Shown: positions 26,511-38,301 of the stretch, in pieces
Layout: every line of letters starts with the position of its first letter
Numbering within the stretch: the first letter of the stretch is position 1
Assembly (NCBI GenBank): GCA_902729315.2
Contig: LR746276.1
Coordinates: forward strand, 969,169-1,033,168
From: Spirodela intermedia
Taxonomy: Eukaryota > Streptophyta > Magnoliopsida > Alismatales > Araceae
Reading direction: 5' to 3'
Length of the DNA stretch: 64,000 nt
Position numbers and translations under genes: made by a program
The notes under the pieces: generated by a model
The model's input: the letters and a program-made list of their open reading frames with translations, nothing else
The model's database searches: none
What the model was told of the DNA's origin: nothing

Positions 26511-29500
26511 CAAATACCTTCGTGGAGAACGCCTGAGATACATGGCGATGAGCCGCCTCACCCATCCTGGCCGCCATTGCTGGGTCGCTGGCGAGCTTGA
26601 GCATGGCCTCTGAGAACTCGCGGGGCGTCGGGCTACACAGGAACCCAGTGACTCCGTGCTTGACTGTCTCTGTTGGGCCGCCGCTGTCGCATGCGATCAC
26701 AGGCTTCTGTGCTGCCATGGCTTCCAATGGGACGATTCCAAAGTGCTCATCCTACATTGACCACGGAATCATATGCTCGTGAGAAGAAGATTTTAAGGAT
26801 ATGATTATGATCCTTAAAGACTTCCATGTTTTGTAAACCCTGCACAGAAACCGACCCACAAGCTTCAACCTATGTGTGCTACTTTCAGTCAGAAGAAGAT
26901 GACGATAGGAGAAGAGCTTAATGAGTGCCACTAATGGGCCACGTCAACCAACATGGTTGCTGATAAAAATACGAGAAATTCTTCTGAGGCTATCCAGAAT
27001 ATCATCAAATTCCAAGGGGGACGATTTGGCAAGATATTCTAAATAATTAGCACGTTACCTTTGGGGTGTAGATAACACAGATGCATTGTGAGAGCAAAGC
27101 ATTTCTTTCCATTGTTGGGCAGGATGTGATGAATCTGACTTGACTAGATACCCCTTCTGTTTCCGCCAGTCTCTTGAGTTCTTCGAGGTACTCCACATTT
27201 TCAGGAAGGCGCATGTCAAAGCCACCTAATATGTTCGAATACGGTAAAAAATCAGCACACAATCGTCATCCTTAGGTTCCGAAGTCTAAAAATAAAAAGA
27301 AAAAGAAGCAGAAAAAATGAGAACATATGAATACTTCCACAAGTTAATCTACATAAATTATATCTTAGTCCACTGAAAGGAAGTCAGAAAGCATGAAGCG
27401 AAAGATCAATAAAAGGAATGAGTCAATTGCAGTCACCTGCAATAGTCAGAGTCAGTTGGGAGAAGCCATAACCCGAAGGGCCACTTTGCTCGAAGGAACG
27501 AAGCATTGCAAATGCAGAGATTGCCAATTCAATGTTCTTCTTCCTCTCAAAACGATTGATGGAAAGAAAATTTAACCTAAACACAGAGAACACAGGATAT
27601 AATTTTCTATCACAAGATTCAAAGCAAGGCAAAGCACGAGCATCTACAACTAAAGCACATCCTAGGATATCGAGAGGTGCACAGGCATGTCAATTACTCA
27701 TAAGAATGTGGCCCATCGAACTGTTCAACGTCAACTGATGGATAGAGGATCTCTGGAAGAACTCCACGGGAGTGCAGACGGCGGAATGTGTTGGCAAAAG
27801 TGGATGCTGTAAAGCTGCTGTTGACAAGAATGAGGTCCGACATACCTGATAACCCAGAAAAACTGAAAAGCTCATCGAAAGCAACTAGAATTTGAAATAC
27901 ATCCATAAATCATAAAATTTTAAATATCATACCCGTAGTTGTTTCTTCGATCATATCGATTGGTTTTCGGTACAATCTCCTGAGAAGGTTGGAGCGCTGT
28001 GCCAACAACAAATCTGGAAAATGGCAGTAAAATACAATCTGTGGAAAAGATGAAATTTGAGTTTATAAATACTTGATACTAAACTCAACTGATGCTCAAC
28101 CTATGATAATCATAATCAACCATCACCTTTGTAGACCTCTTCAACTTCAGTAGGGGAATGACTGCTGAAACCTGGTCTGCTATAATGACGTCAAAGCATG
28201 GCCACAGGAACAGCACACAAAATGCAACAAAGATGCACCGTATATATGCGCAAACAGCATGGAAACGATGGAAAATATGGCGAGGCAGGAAAGACCCATA
28301 AACTGTAACCTGAAAAGGACCTGCGGCATGAGTCAGACTCATTCATTAGTTTCGAAACTTAAAATGGTCGTTGTATCCTATTAAGAAAATAACCCTTATA
28401 TCTCTCACCAGCAATAGTCTCCTCAAAACATCGGTTTTTGTCATGATGTGCAGTGAAGACATGAACAGCATGCCCGTGAGATGCAAGCTCAACTGCAGCA
28501 TCTACTATCAACCTTTCAGCACCACCTACATGGATGTGGACACATACCCTTAGCAAAATGGAAATTTAAAATATCCCTGTCATCTATTGTCAGGGTAACT
28601 GATGAGAAGATATAACAAGCATTCCAAACAAAGGCACAGCCCGACTAAGTCAACTGAGCTTCCAGTTGCGTAAAAAAAAATAAAAATTCAGCCTCGATCT
28701 GAAAGCTGAAAGTTTTAGTTTATTTAGAAGACCTGACCTATGATATTTAGACAACGGATACAAACATCAAGAGTCAATATGGGAGTGCATCCCGGATATG
28801 ATGAAGATCCAGAAGACAGTCACAAGGATACAACAGGGTGATAAATATGTGTAAAGTTACTCGTAGATATGTTCAATGTTGTACGTAGGAACACTTGGCC
28901 AGATTCTAGATTGATGGAATCGAATGCTAACTTTTAGAAAAAAATTGAACTGCATATTTCTCAAGCACAGGTCTCCATTGTGTCGGAAGCTAATTGAAAG
29001 TTTTAGAATGCACACTGATTCGTAGATTCTGAAGGGCATAATTTCCTTGGATTACGTAATTAACCACACTATCTACAATTTTTTTTCATAAAAATAGATT
29101 TCGAAATAATAAAAAGATATATAAGACATTGGTCACGGCCATCAAGTTTCTCTACTCAAAAGCATGTAACAAAAGATATCAAGAAGTTAAGAAACTCTGA
29201 AATACGAATCATTAGAAAACCCCAAAAATCACCTCACCTAGTTGTCACAGACAACTTTATACAAAGGGTATGATGAAGCCTCCAAATTCACAAGAAAATA
29301 GGAGAATATGATAGCTTTCTAGATCCTATGTATGCAAGCTGGTCACAGTCACTGAAAAAAAAATCATCCTGTCTAGTTCCCGTCACGCGTTGAAAAGTTT
29401 TTCAGCTCCAAACGATCTAATCGGCCCATAAATTCCTAGTGCAGTAAAATAAAATGAATATTATTGTTCTTTTATTTTTGCCGGTTGTCTATTTCTCTTT

Positions 29501-30091
29501 GGGGATGTGGAGGAGCAAGACTGGTGAATAAAATCCATTTATTTAGATAAAAATGCACAGAACGCTGCAGAACATAATTATAAAGAGAGAAGCGTCCCAC
29601 AGAATACAGTCAATGTCCAAAAACCACCACTTATTTGTTCTAGCTCATCATCTCGATCCCAATCACAAACGTAAATGCAATTCTGCGAAACACCAAACCA
29701 AGACAAGCTTGATCAGCCAGAGAGGGAAAAATTGGACAAGTTCCACTGAATAGGATCCGTGGGGGCACGGTCAAATCCGTCGCTCCTCTTCTAGGCCGTG
29801 GTGACGATTCAGAAGAACCACGCCTTCCACTTACATTCAAGCGCACATTACGACAGCCGCGGCAGCACCCATCGCGTCCCCTAGATCAATCAGATGCTAA
29901 ACCAGAACCTATCATCATCCAATGTCATCCACCTTCCTTCACCAAACTCCCCCAAACCGAGGACGATCCCCGCACCAGAGGTAGAACAGAAGAGACAGGA
30001 ATTCACGAGGAGAGGTAGAAACCAAACCTATTCCGAGATCCGGGTGGATGATCCCGATCCTCAGCCTCGGAGATTCCTCTCTCCGCGCCAT
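26458..30091 (-). CDS. ALG2: ALG2, alpha-1,3/1,6-mannosyltransferase of N-glycan assembly
   Basis: A GT4-family enzyme on the cytosolic face of the ER. It adds the second and third mannoses to Man1GlcNAc2-PP-dolichol from GDP-mannose. Eight exons are inferred: 30091-30028, 28525-28409, 28320-28127, 28038-27933, 27845-27698, 27576-27437, 27225-27059 and 26751-26458, about 409 aa, close to the usual ALG2 length. Landmarks in order: [18 protein letters not shown] across the exon 1-2 junction (glycine-rich loop), [73 protein letters not shown], and the GT4 C-terminal EX7E-type block [26 protein letters not shown] in the last exon. The last ten residues come from a repeat unit of the downstream array. 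Intron 1 is about 1.5 kb with donor GTTTGG. The gene is divergent from the PAP3-like gene. Confidence 0.93.
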
Positions 30092-30663
30092 TCCTCTCTC
30101 GTTCACGCCGCAGAGCTCTGAGGGACCGCCCAGAAGCAGTCTGCCAATGGCGGACGGACCCCGGCCGAATCGAACCGGCCTGGCCAGCTATGAACCGGTA
30201 AACCGGTACCTCTCATTTTCCGGTCGATCCCTTGGGCCGAATTTCCTTCACTGGGCCTTACCCAATAGGGCCAATTATCACCCACAATACTGTTATCTGG
30301 ATACAGGCTGAACTCCGAAAATATCCACTACTGGAGGACAGAAACCTTCCGTTGCAGCTCACCCGTTCTTCTCCGCCCTTCCCATGCAGACTCGAGAGAT
30401 CGGAAGGTGGCGCCTTGGGATTCGGTAACCTTACCGAAGAGTAGCTCTCTTCCTGTACCCGGTCCCTTTGGATCCAATAAGGCCCATTAGTCTATTATCT
30501 GGATATGGGCCGCAGTTTGAAAATATCAACCACGTGAGGACAGAAACTGCCCGTTGCAGCTCACCGGTCCTTCTCCGCCCATTAGTATGTTGCCTCTTCG
30601 CCGACCACCACCAGGATTCCCAGAGAGGTCCTTATTCTCCGGCAGAACCAGTTCGTCTCTGTA
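30092..30663. promoter_or_regulatory. Shared upstream region of ALG2 and PAP3-like, with internal duplication
   Basis: Only about 570 bp separate the two start codons. GGCCCA/TGGGCC elements occur at 30234-30270 and 30479-30510. A segment containing TTATCTGGATA, GAAAATATC, GAGGACAGAAAC and GTTGCAGCTCACC is present twice, at about 30261-30378 and 30473-30580 (offset about 202 bp). The duplication therefore doubles a putative core set of elements between two divergent genes. Confidence 0.65.
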
Positions 30664-33600
30664 ATGGCGCTCCTCTCTTGCCGCATCTCCGTCATCGCCG
30701 GGAAGCCGAGCCCAGGGTTCCGGCTGCGGTCGCCGGCGAGGAGCGGCGAATCGTCGGTCGGATTCTCCTCCGAAAGCGGCCGCCGGAACCCTAGACTCTC
30801 CTCGTTTCCGGCTCCTTCCGCGGCGCAATGGGACGAACGGCGCGGCGAGACCCCCGGCGAGGGGCGAGGGAAGAAGCAGAAGCCCCCGAAGAGGAAGCCG
30901 GAGGAGGACAAGCGGAAGGGGCTTGGGGATCTGGTGGCCGGCGTCGGTGGCTTGGTGGAGGTCCCTGAAAATTTGGATGATGTGATAGAGAAGGTGGAAG
31001 TATCGACCTCTGAGATTATTGACGAGTTGAGAGAACTGGCGGAAGAAGCGGTCACAGAGGCCTCAGGGATTCCGGATGAGTGGGGGGAGAGGGCAGAACC
31101 TGAGGCCGAGCCGCCGGCGGAGCCGGATCTCCCTAGGGACGATGACGAATGGGGGAGAGATCCGGGGAACGGTGCCTCTCCGGCTCTCCCGGATGAGGAT
31201 GTACTCGGGGATCTGAAGCGGTGCCTTGTGGACTCATTGTATGGGACGGAGTATGGATTGAAGGCCTCGTCCGAGGTCAGGGGGGAGGTGTTGGACCTGG
31301 TTAACCAACTGGAGATAAAGAACCCAACTCCTGCACCTATGGAAGCACTGAAGCTTCTGGATGGGAACTGGATCCTACTGTGAGTCGATGCCTCCTTTTT
31401 TTCGGGTCATTTTTCTGAGATTATTTGCGTGCCTGATATATTAGCACTGACGTTCTATGCATGCTAGGTAATCCTCATTTCGTTGAACAACTATGAAATA
31501 CATCGAACCAGTGTCCAGTAGCAATCAACTAGAGAGTTCGAACTTTTGTATTTGAAAATTCTCATCTCAATTGTCGATCTCATCTCTCCCTTCTCAGCAT
31601 TTCCTGTCATTGTTTCATATGTTTGAACTCAAAATATCGATATGCATTTTGTTCATTTCTTACATTGATGCTCATGCGATCGAGGCTTCGCTTTTATCTC
31701 TCCCGTCTGAAATCATCTAATTCTGATAACCATGCTCGCTGTTGCTGTTAATTTTTTCTTCATTGGAAAACATGGCCCACAAAAAGGACAATCGCACAAG
31801 AAATCAACTCATGTAAATTAATTATACGAGAATTAAAATCCTCTGCTGTGTCCCTCCATCTTGGTTGTCTGCCTGGGCCCTTGCCTTGCTTTAGGCCTCT
31901 CTTCGGCTTACCCATCTCCTGAGAGGGATTACCAAATTGTAAAATTGGGGAAATAGGAAAGCTAGGCAGAAAGTGATAAACATGCCTAATTGAAACCATT
32001 GGATAAGAAATTCCGATAGAATAAAAAGAAGTACAAGTATGAAACCATACCAAAAGTATATTGATGTATATTGACGTATAACTCTATAACTGAGAAGGAA
32101 GTTGTTCTTAGGCTCTAGGATGAAATAATCTCTCTTTTTCCGTCTCTGTTTAACGTAATCTCTCTCATGATGCATGAGTTCATCTCCTGTACGATAACCT
32201 TTCATTTTTAGGTTTCTTTTTCTTTGATACTCGTTCTTTTTTGTATGCCCTGATGGTTGGCTGGCTGCAGCTTGGAACGAGGCCGGCGTGTTTTTAGTTG
32301 GGTAGATAAATATGTTCATGGATTTGTTTTTGGTTTCACTCAGGTACACGGCATTCTCTGAGCTGCTACCTCTTATTGCCATTGGGTCGGTACCCCTGTT
32401 AAAAGTCAAAAGGATTTCCCAAGAAATCGACACTCAAAGTTTGACCATAAAAAATTCTACGACGATTTCCAGCCCTTTTGCGAGTTTCTCGTTCAGCGCA
32501 TCTGCCTCCTTTGAAGTCCAAACCCCATCAAGAATACAGGTATGGCACTCTCGAGCATCAGCATGGTATCGGTGGTCTGATAGGTAGCAACATTAGTTGA
32601 TCACCCATGAAAATCAAAACGTGATAATGTTTCTATCGTGATGGTGTGTGATCATTTCTTCTGCGTGGCAAGAAAATTATTCGCTCGGTCAACGATGAAT
32701 CCACTTTTTTTTTTTCAAATGATCTTGGTGAAAATCTTGGTCAACTGCAATCCAGTGCGTTTCCATCTCTGTCAGTAATTGTTTGACGAGTATTGAAACG
32801 GGGAAAAAAAAAGGTGAAAGCCCTCTTGATTCCATCTCTGCTGTAAATATCATGCCCCATTTCCATCAACTTGTTCTTGAGTTATAACGGTTGATTCATC
32901 AATTATTCGTGAATTCATCCGTAAAATATATGATATTATGTAATATTTCTGTATTCAAATGATACGGATAATGAATATCACACCTATGTTTCATCAATTT
33001 GTTCTTGAATTATAGCAATTAGTTCATCAACTACTTGTAAAATAGTTTGGTGCTAAAGATCATGTCATTTGTCCTCGAATCATCGTGCCCAATTTTCCTT
33101 CATCTGTCCTCGAATCATCGTAGCCTTTTTTTTTTTTTCATCGACTTGTTCTTGAATTATAGCAATTAATTCATCAAATATTCCTGGATACGCGTGCATC
33201 ATGAATGATATGGTGATTCATTTAAAGATGTGATCAATGAAATATATATATCATGCTTCGTTTTCATTAGATTCGTCTTGAATGATGACAGTGATTTCTA
33301 CACCACCATCTGCTGATCTTTTCTGTCGCATAATGTGGCGTTATTCATCTGGGCATCAATTGGTTTTATGCGCAGGTCCAGTTCAGGGAAGGCTCGTTTG
33401 ACCCGCCAGAGATATCGCAGACCGTTGACCTGCCAGAGAGCACCGAGGTCTTCGGCCGGAGCGTCGACCTGCTGCCTCTCCGGCAGACTCTCGGCCCTCT
33501 GCAGGAGGCGGCGGCAGCCGTCGCCCGCGCCGTCTCCGGTCAGCCCCCTTTTAAGGTCCCCATCCCCGGCGAGAGGACCCAGTCATGGCTGCTCACCACC

Positions 33601-33690
33601 TTCCTTGACGAGGACCTCCGCATTTCCAGGGGCGACGGCGGCCTCTTCGTGCTGGTCCGTGAGGGCAGCCCCCTGCTGGACCTTCTCTGA
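30664..33690 (+). CDS. PAP3: Plastid fibrillin/plastid-lipid-associated protein, PAP3 type
   Basis: A plastid structural lipid-binding protein of plastoglobules or thylakoids. Three exons are inferred: 30664-31379, 32344-32539 and 33376-33690, 408 aa. The N-terminus (MALLSCRISVIAG) is Ser/Arg-rich like a transit peptide. An acidic linker with DDDEWG follows. The PAP_fibrillin domain starts at LKRCLVDSLYGTEYGLKASSEVRGEV, continues with NPTPAPMEALKLLDGNWILLYTAF across the first junction, and ends with QSWLLTTFLDEDLRISRGDGGLFVLVREG and SPLLDLL. The DEDLRISRGDGG motif is typical of the family. The long acidic linker points to the PAP3 (FBN2) group rather than PAP1. It is divergent from ALG2. Intron 2 contains degraded tandem repeats. 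Confidence 0.9.
32866..33290. repeat. Diverged tandem units in PAP3-like intron 2
   Basis: Units built on TTTCATCAACTTGTTCTTGA-TTATAGCAATTAATTCATCAA start at about 32866, 32989 and 33138. Shorter relatives built on TCATCTGTCCTCGAATCATCGT lie at about 33066 and 33101, and another at about 33263. Identity between the three long units is high by eye. None carries an exon edge that I could see. Confidence 0.7.
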
Positions 33691-34004
33691 GTAGGAAGAA
33701 GAAGAAGAAGAAGAAGCACCACCACCACCTCGCCGGAATTCATGGCGGAGGAAGAGAAGTGAACGCCGTGCCGCCGCCGGCGGGGGGTTGGAAGCGATGA
33801 TCCCCAGTAATCTGTAAGTTCTCAGAGGAGGAAAATCATCTAAGTCGTAATCAGAATCTGGGTTCTTGGTTCGAGTATGTACAGAGTTGGGTGTTAGGGG
33901 AAGGGGAGATCATATGATTAGTTATCTCTGCGGGCTTATTATTATTATTATGAGAGAAATGATGACGTTCAAAAACGGGCCCTCTTTAAAAAATTGACGC
34001 ATCA

Positions 34005-34035
<31 letters not shown>

Positions 34036-34790
34036 AGCCATAGCTACCGGAAGGAGGAGAAAAGAAAGAGGAAGATGACGACGGCGCCGACGGAGAGAGA
34101 GGGCGGCACGATTGAAGAAGCCTCAGAGTAATCCGAGAGGCCGAAGGAAGCGTCTAGTCTAAGGGAAGGAAGGCAACATCCCCCCGGCGGGGGTGCCGCC
34201 ACGAAGCTCGGCGGCGGGCGCAACGGTAAACAGTGACGGTGACGTAAATTTTTTAGGTTTTTCCATAAAACCCTTATATATTTATTAAATTCAAAAAAGT
34301 ATGTTACTTTATTTATTTATGTATAGGTCCTCTCCCCCCCCGCGTAGTTACCGTTAAGCTATCTAGATTCCGAAAAAGCCCCTTCTAGAATGCGCATGCG
34401 AGAAAAACCCTCAAGAATTTATTTAATTGATAATAGCCCTCTTCCTGCCTACCTCTCACCGCCAGGCAGACAGACGTTGATTAAATTTCTGACGGGCCTT
34501 GGAATATTCCAGGAATCCGTCGTTTAAAATGAATCTTTGGATCGCAGGACTCTGGAATCCGAACACCTCTTTCAAATCGATGGTGGGTGGTAATGTAGAA
34601 AGTATTTTAAACTGGGTGTTGATGTAAGAAGACCAACTTTACTGGGTTTAATCAAAATAAAAACTTTGACAGGTGAGTATTTAAAGGGTCCCCACACTGA
34701 TGGGGACATCTCACCCTCCTTCCCTACACCTCTCTCTCTCTTCCTCTCTTTCTTTCTGTCTCTCTCTCTCTCTCCCCCCCCATCTGCGGC
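33691..34790. other. Intergenic region between PAP3-like and the membrane protein gene
   Basis: The 3' region of the PAP3-like gene includes a GAA run at 33699. A (TC)n tract lies at 34012-34035, an AT-rich patch at 34240-34320 and pyrimidine-rich sequence (CTCTC...CCCCCC) at 34728-34781, just before the next start codon. That last tract resembles the pyrimidine patches found near plant transcription starts. No coding region is supported. Confidence 0.55.
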
Positions 34791-35512
34791 ATGCAGAGAC
34801 AGTCGCTCGGGTCCCCCGCCATGAAGCAGCCGCTGCCGCCGGCGAGGGGCGCGGAGGAGGACGACGACGACGGCAAGAAGAAGTGGAAGAAGAAGATGGG
34901 AGGAGGAGCAGTGGAGGTGGACGAAGCGAGGGAGGAAGGCGAGATCAGGTCGTCGGAGAAGCCTTTCCGCCGGAGCTCCTTCGCGGCACCTGCCTCGCCC
35001 TCCGGCGCTGCCTCCGCCGGCCCGGAGCGGACGATACACATCATCCCCGTCCTCACCTTGTTCTGCTTCCTCGTCCTGTACCTCTGTTCCCACGATCCCG
35101 CCGTCACAGGTACTCTCCAGCTTCTCCTCCCCCTCTCCGATCTCTCTTCGTCTTCTTCCCTTGGCATCCAGATGGATGGACTTCTCTTCAGAGCCTGAAA
35201 TCTTCTCTCTCCGCTCGGCCTACGCAGATTTGAATGGTTCCGGAAGCGTCGGCCGGCTGTTCGATCCTACAGGTACAATGCGGATCGATCCCCGATCTCT
35301 CTCCATCCTCAAATTTTCCTTCAAATCGAATTGACTCCGTAGACGATCTGGTCTTACCAGCCTCCGGTGCGGAAATCGGCCGGCAAGTAGCGGCGGCGGC
35401 GACCGGCGGCGCATCGGCGGTGGTTCGCAGCCACCGGAGCCTGAAGGAGCTGGAACGGATCCGGGGGCACCACGGCAGCAGGAGGATGGGGAAGAGGGGG
35501 CCGCATCTATGA
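34791..35512 (+). CDS. Small single-pass membrane protein of unknown function
   Basis: Three exons are inferred: 34791-35109, 35228-35272 and 35343-35512, 177 aa. The phases close, and the 45-nt middle exon is flanked by good GT/AG sites. The N-terminal half is very acidic and basic (EEDDDDGKKKWKKKMGG, DEAREEGEIRSSEKPFRR). One clear transmembrane segment (HIIPVLTLFCFLVLYLCSH) follows at about residues 83-101. The C-terminal part is short, ends in basic residues and carries no domain I know. The positive stretch before the segment suggests a cytosolic N-terminus. I do not recognise a named family. The gene is convergent with the B3 gene. An in-frame second Met at residue 11 is an alternative start. 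Confidence 0.7.
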
Positions 35513-35884
35513 AGCCGCTCCGCCAGCTCGAGCAGTCCATTCGTTCTCGAAGCTTCTCTTTTCCGTGCTTTCGTTATACGATCTGTTTAGACGGCGGGCT
35601 TTACGCTAACGTGCGCCTGCCGGCGCACGGGCCTCCTCTGATCTGCAACCTTCGCCGGGAGCGCATCTTCTCTGGCCTCTTCCTCCGCCAGCTGGCGGGA
35701 GCTGGCGCGCACTGCCCGAGGGTGGGATTCTTCTTCCCCTTTCATCCCCTTCCTTGGCAACCAACCATTCCTCCAGTCATATATATCCCTCCATTTCTTC
35801 TTGTTCGTCCTCCTTAGAGGGGTCGGTCGTCTTGAAGAAACAAAACCATGTACAGCTCCCCCATCTTCTCTCAGAACTAGATGA

Positions 35885-35922
<38 letters not shown>

Positions 35923-36292
35923 CGCTGTTTTGGTGAGCGATGGACCTCACCAAGGTCGCCATCCCCAAGGAGTAGAACGGATCTTGAAGACCTGTTAACA
36001 TATTAACAAAGATAGCGAGAGAGAGAGAGAGAAGGGGGAGAAAGGGAGACGAGACCGGCTAGAGAAGGAAAGGAAGGATCCAGAACTATGACGAGCCCAT
36101 TAACGAACATATGGCAAGCCCATACTAGGACTATATCTTCCCCACTGATTACATATCACAGGGAACCAAGTAGAAAAGAAAATACACTGCTTTGGGGAGA
36201 GAGGTCCACGGGGTGGGTAGGTTCAAGATCTTGCCAAAAAAGTCAACGTAAACCAGGATCTTTTCTTCCTTTTTACCTGGTCGCGGCGGCGG
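35513..36292. other. 3' intergenic region between convergent genes
   Basis: The region holds a (CT)n tract at 35888-35920 and a GA tract at 36016-36032. No gene is seen. Short open frames here have no recognisable features. It probably carries the two 3'UTRs. Confidence 0.5.
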
Positions 36293-37364
36293 TCAGTCTA
36301 TGGTGATGGGGAAGTCGGAGCTGCTGCCGTCGTCGGAGGCGGCGGCGACGGGGGAGGAAGGGACACTGCCGTCGAGGATCTGTACCTTGAAATTCAAGCT
36401 CCCGCCGCCGTGCATGAGCTCGAAGACGCAGGCGTCCCCGACTTTCAGACGGTGGTCAACGGCGAAGTCCCGCCAACGACCGTCGAACCTCCTCTGCTCG
36501 CGGTCCCCGAGGTAAGAGACGACCCAGGTCTTGTTCCCGCAGGAGAGCGCTGCCGGGACGGTGGCAGCAGGCAGCTCCGGGTAGAAACTCCTCGGGATCA
36601 CCTGTATATAGGTCAACCATCACACAGCGCAGGATCAGACTGGTTAGGGCACCCAAGAAGCCCAAAAGTCAACCGGAATTCCATCTCATAAATGGGGGGT
36701 AAATATATGGATCAGTCAGTCAATGGGCCAGGAACCGCTGTCAGGAAGAAATTCATGGATCCAAGAACAGCGGGCTGAGAAAAATCGGGACCCATTACAA
36801 GCTGAAACTGGTGTAGGTCAGCCATCACCCCGAGCAAGATAGTCAACGGGGGTTAGAGCACACCAGCAGGGTCCAAAAGTCAACAGGAATTTCATATCAC
36901 AAATGGGGGAGAAAACTATCTGGATCAATCAGTCAACGGGGTCAGGAGCCGCAGTGAGGGAGAAATTCATGGATCCATTACCAGCTGAAACTGGCGATCA
37001 ACATTGGCCCTCGTCAGGATGCAGGCGAAATAGGGGTTTCCCGAGAGCGGCTCCGTCATGGGTCTGAATGATTCCCACTGATTGTTCCTGCCATTTGACC
37101 GCACATTTCCATCTGAAAAACAGATGAACAGTCGGTCAACTTTCGAATTGCATCGACCGATGGAAAAAAGTCAACTGATCAACAACTGGGTACCCGAAGT
37201 ATTGCTGGGGTCCTGAGATGAAGGTCCGCCGTCTGGGAAGGAAATCCTTCTCTGGAGACGACTTTCGGGACTGATGAGCTCGGAACCTGTCTGAAAAAGG
37301 GCATCCACAGCAGGCGTCAGAACCTACCTGTTCATCATGTTCTTGAGGCCCACGAACCTACCAT
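36293..37364 (-). CDS. Single B3-domain DNA-binding protein
   Basis: A probable nuclear DNA-binding protein. Four coding exons are inferred: 37364-37362 (the ATG only), 37290-37194, 37112-36982 and 36601-36293, 179 aa with all phases closing. The B3 fold is visible as PYFACILTRANVDRQFQL, VIPRSFYPELPAATVPAALS, NKTWVVSYLGDREQRRFDGRW and FAVDHRLKVGDACVFELMH, crossing the exon 3-4 junction. The N-terminal 60 residues are Ser/Asn-rich and the C-terminal tail is acidic and Ser-rich. It resembles REM-type or other single-B3 plant proteins, and I would not choose a subfamily. Upstream transcribed sequence probably continues to about 37460, where TTTTCAG could be the end of a 5'UTR intron. Intron 3 carries a tandem duplication that copies the exon-3 donor. 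Confidence 0.82.
36609..36990. repeat. 205-bp tandem duplication in the B3 gene copying a splice donor
   Basis: Unit A (36611-36812) and unit B (36816-36990) share, in order, GGTCA(A/G)CCATCAC, CAAAAGTCAAC, ATGGGGG, GGATCA(G/A)TCAGTCAA, AGAAATTCATGGATCC and CCATTAC(A/C)AGCTGAAACTGG. In unit B the last block is the true 3' end of exon 3 and its donor. In unit A the same block lies inside intron 3 and keeps a GTAATG donor. Confidence 0.88.
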
Positions 37365-37779
37365 TGCTGCTGCTCGCGGGTATCACCTCGAAAAATGCAC
37401 CGTGAATGCGGTAAATCGATGCTCTGAAAAGCAAGATTGGAGCGTCAATCGGTCGGCAGATCGCAGCTCAAGAGGAACAGAGATGAACTAGGGTTTGTGT
37501 TCTTTCCTAATTCGGACGGGAAATCATCGGATGACGGCTCGAAGAGACGAAAATAGGAAGAAATGGCAGCAAGGCAATGCAGAGACGATGACAGGCGAGG
37601 ATTACAGAGGGGCTGGAATTCATGCTCTCAGATGGATCACGGATCAAACCCTACCGAAAATCGTTCAGAGGCAGAGGGAAGGCGGACATACCCCCCCACC
37701 CGGTCTACATCTTCACTACCAGCGAAAATACGGAGACAGTTCCCGACCATTGCCAAGGCACTGTCGACAAACCAGGGAG
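37365..37779. other. Upstream region of the B3 gene
   Basis: Probably the 5'UTR (possibly with a small intron) and promoter of the B3 gene on the minus strand. AAACCCTA-type sequence occurs near 37650 and 37490. No coding region is supported. Confidence 0.4.
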
Positions 37780-37916
37780 AGAGAGAGAGAGAGAACATCA
37801 CACCCAGAGAGGAGGGAGACAGAAGGAGAAAGAGAGAGCGAGAGAGAAACATACAACACAGAGGCAGAGAGAGAGAAGGAGAGAGATAGAAGGGGAGAGA
37901 GAGAGGGAGGGAGAGA

Positions 37917-37955
<39 letters not shown>

Positions 37956-38260
37956 CACACCCAGAGAGGAGGGAGACAGAAGGAGAAAGAGAGAGCGAGA
38001 GAGAAACATACAACACAGAGGCAGAGAGAGAGAAGGAGAGAGATAGAAGGGGAGAGAGAGAGGGAGGGAGAGAAGGAGAGAGAGAGGGAGAGAGAGAGAG
38101 AGAGGGAGAGCGAGGGAGAGAGAGGGAGATAGAGAGTTAGAGAAGGAGAGCGAGGGAGAGAGGGAGAGCGAGGGAGAGAGAGGGAGATAGAGAGTTAGAG
38201 AAGGAGAGCGAGGGAGAGAGGGAGAGAGGGAGAGAGGGAGAGAGAGAGAGAGATAGAGAG

Positions 38261-38301
<41 letters not shown>

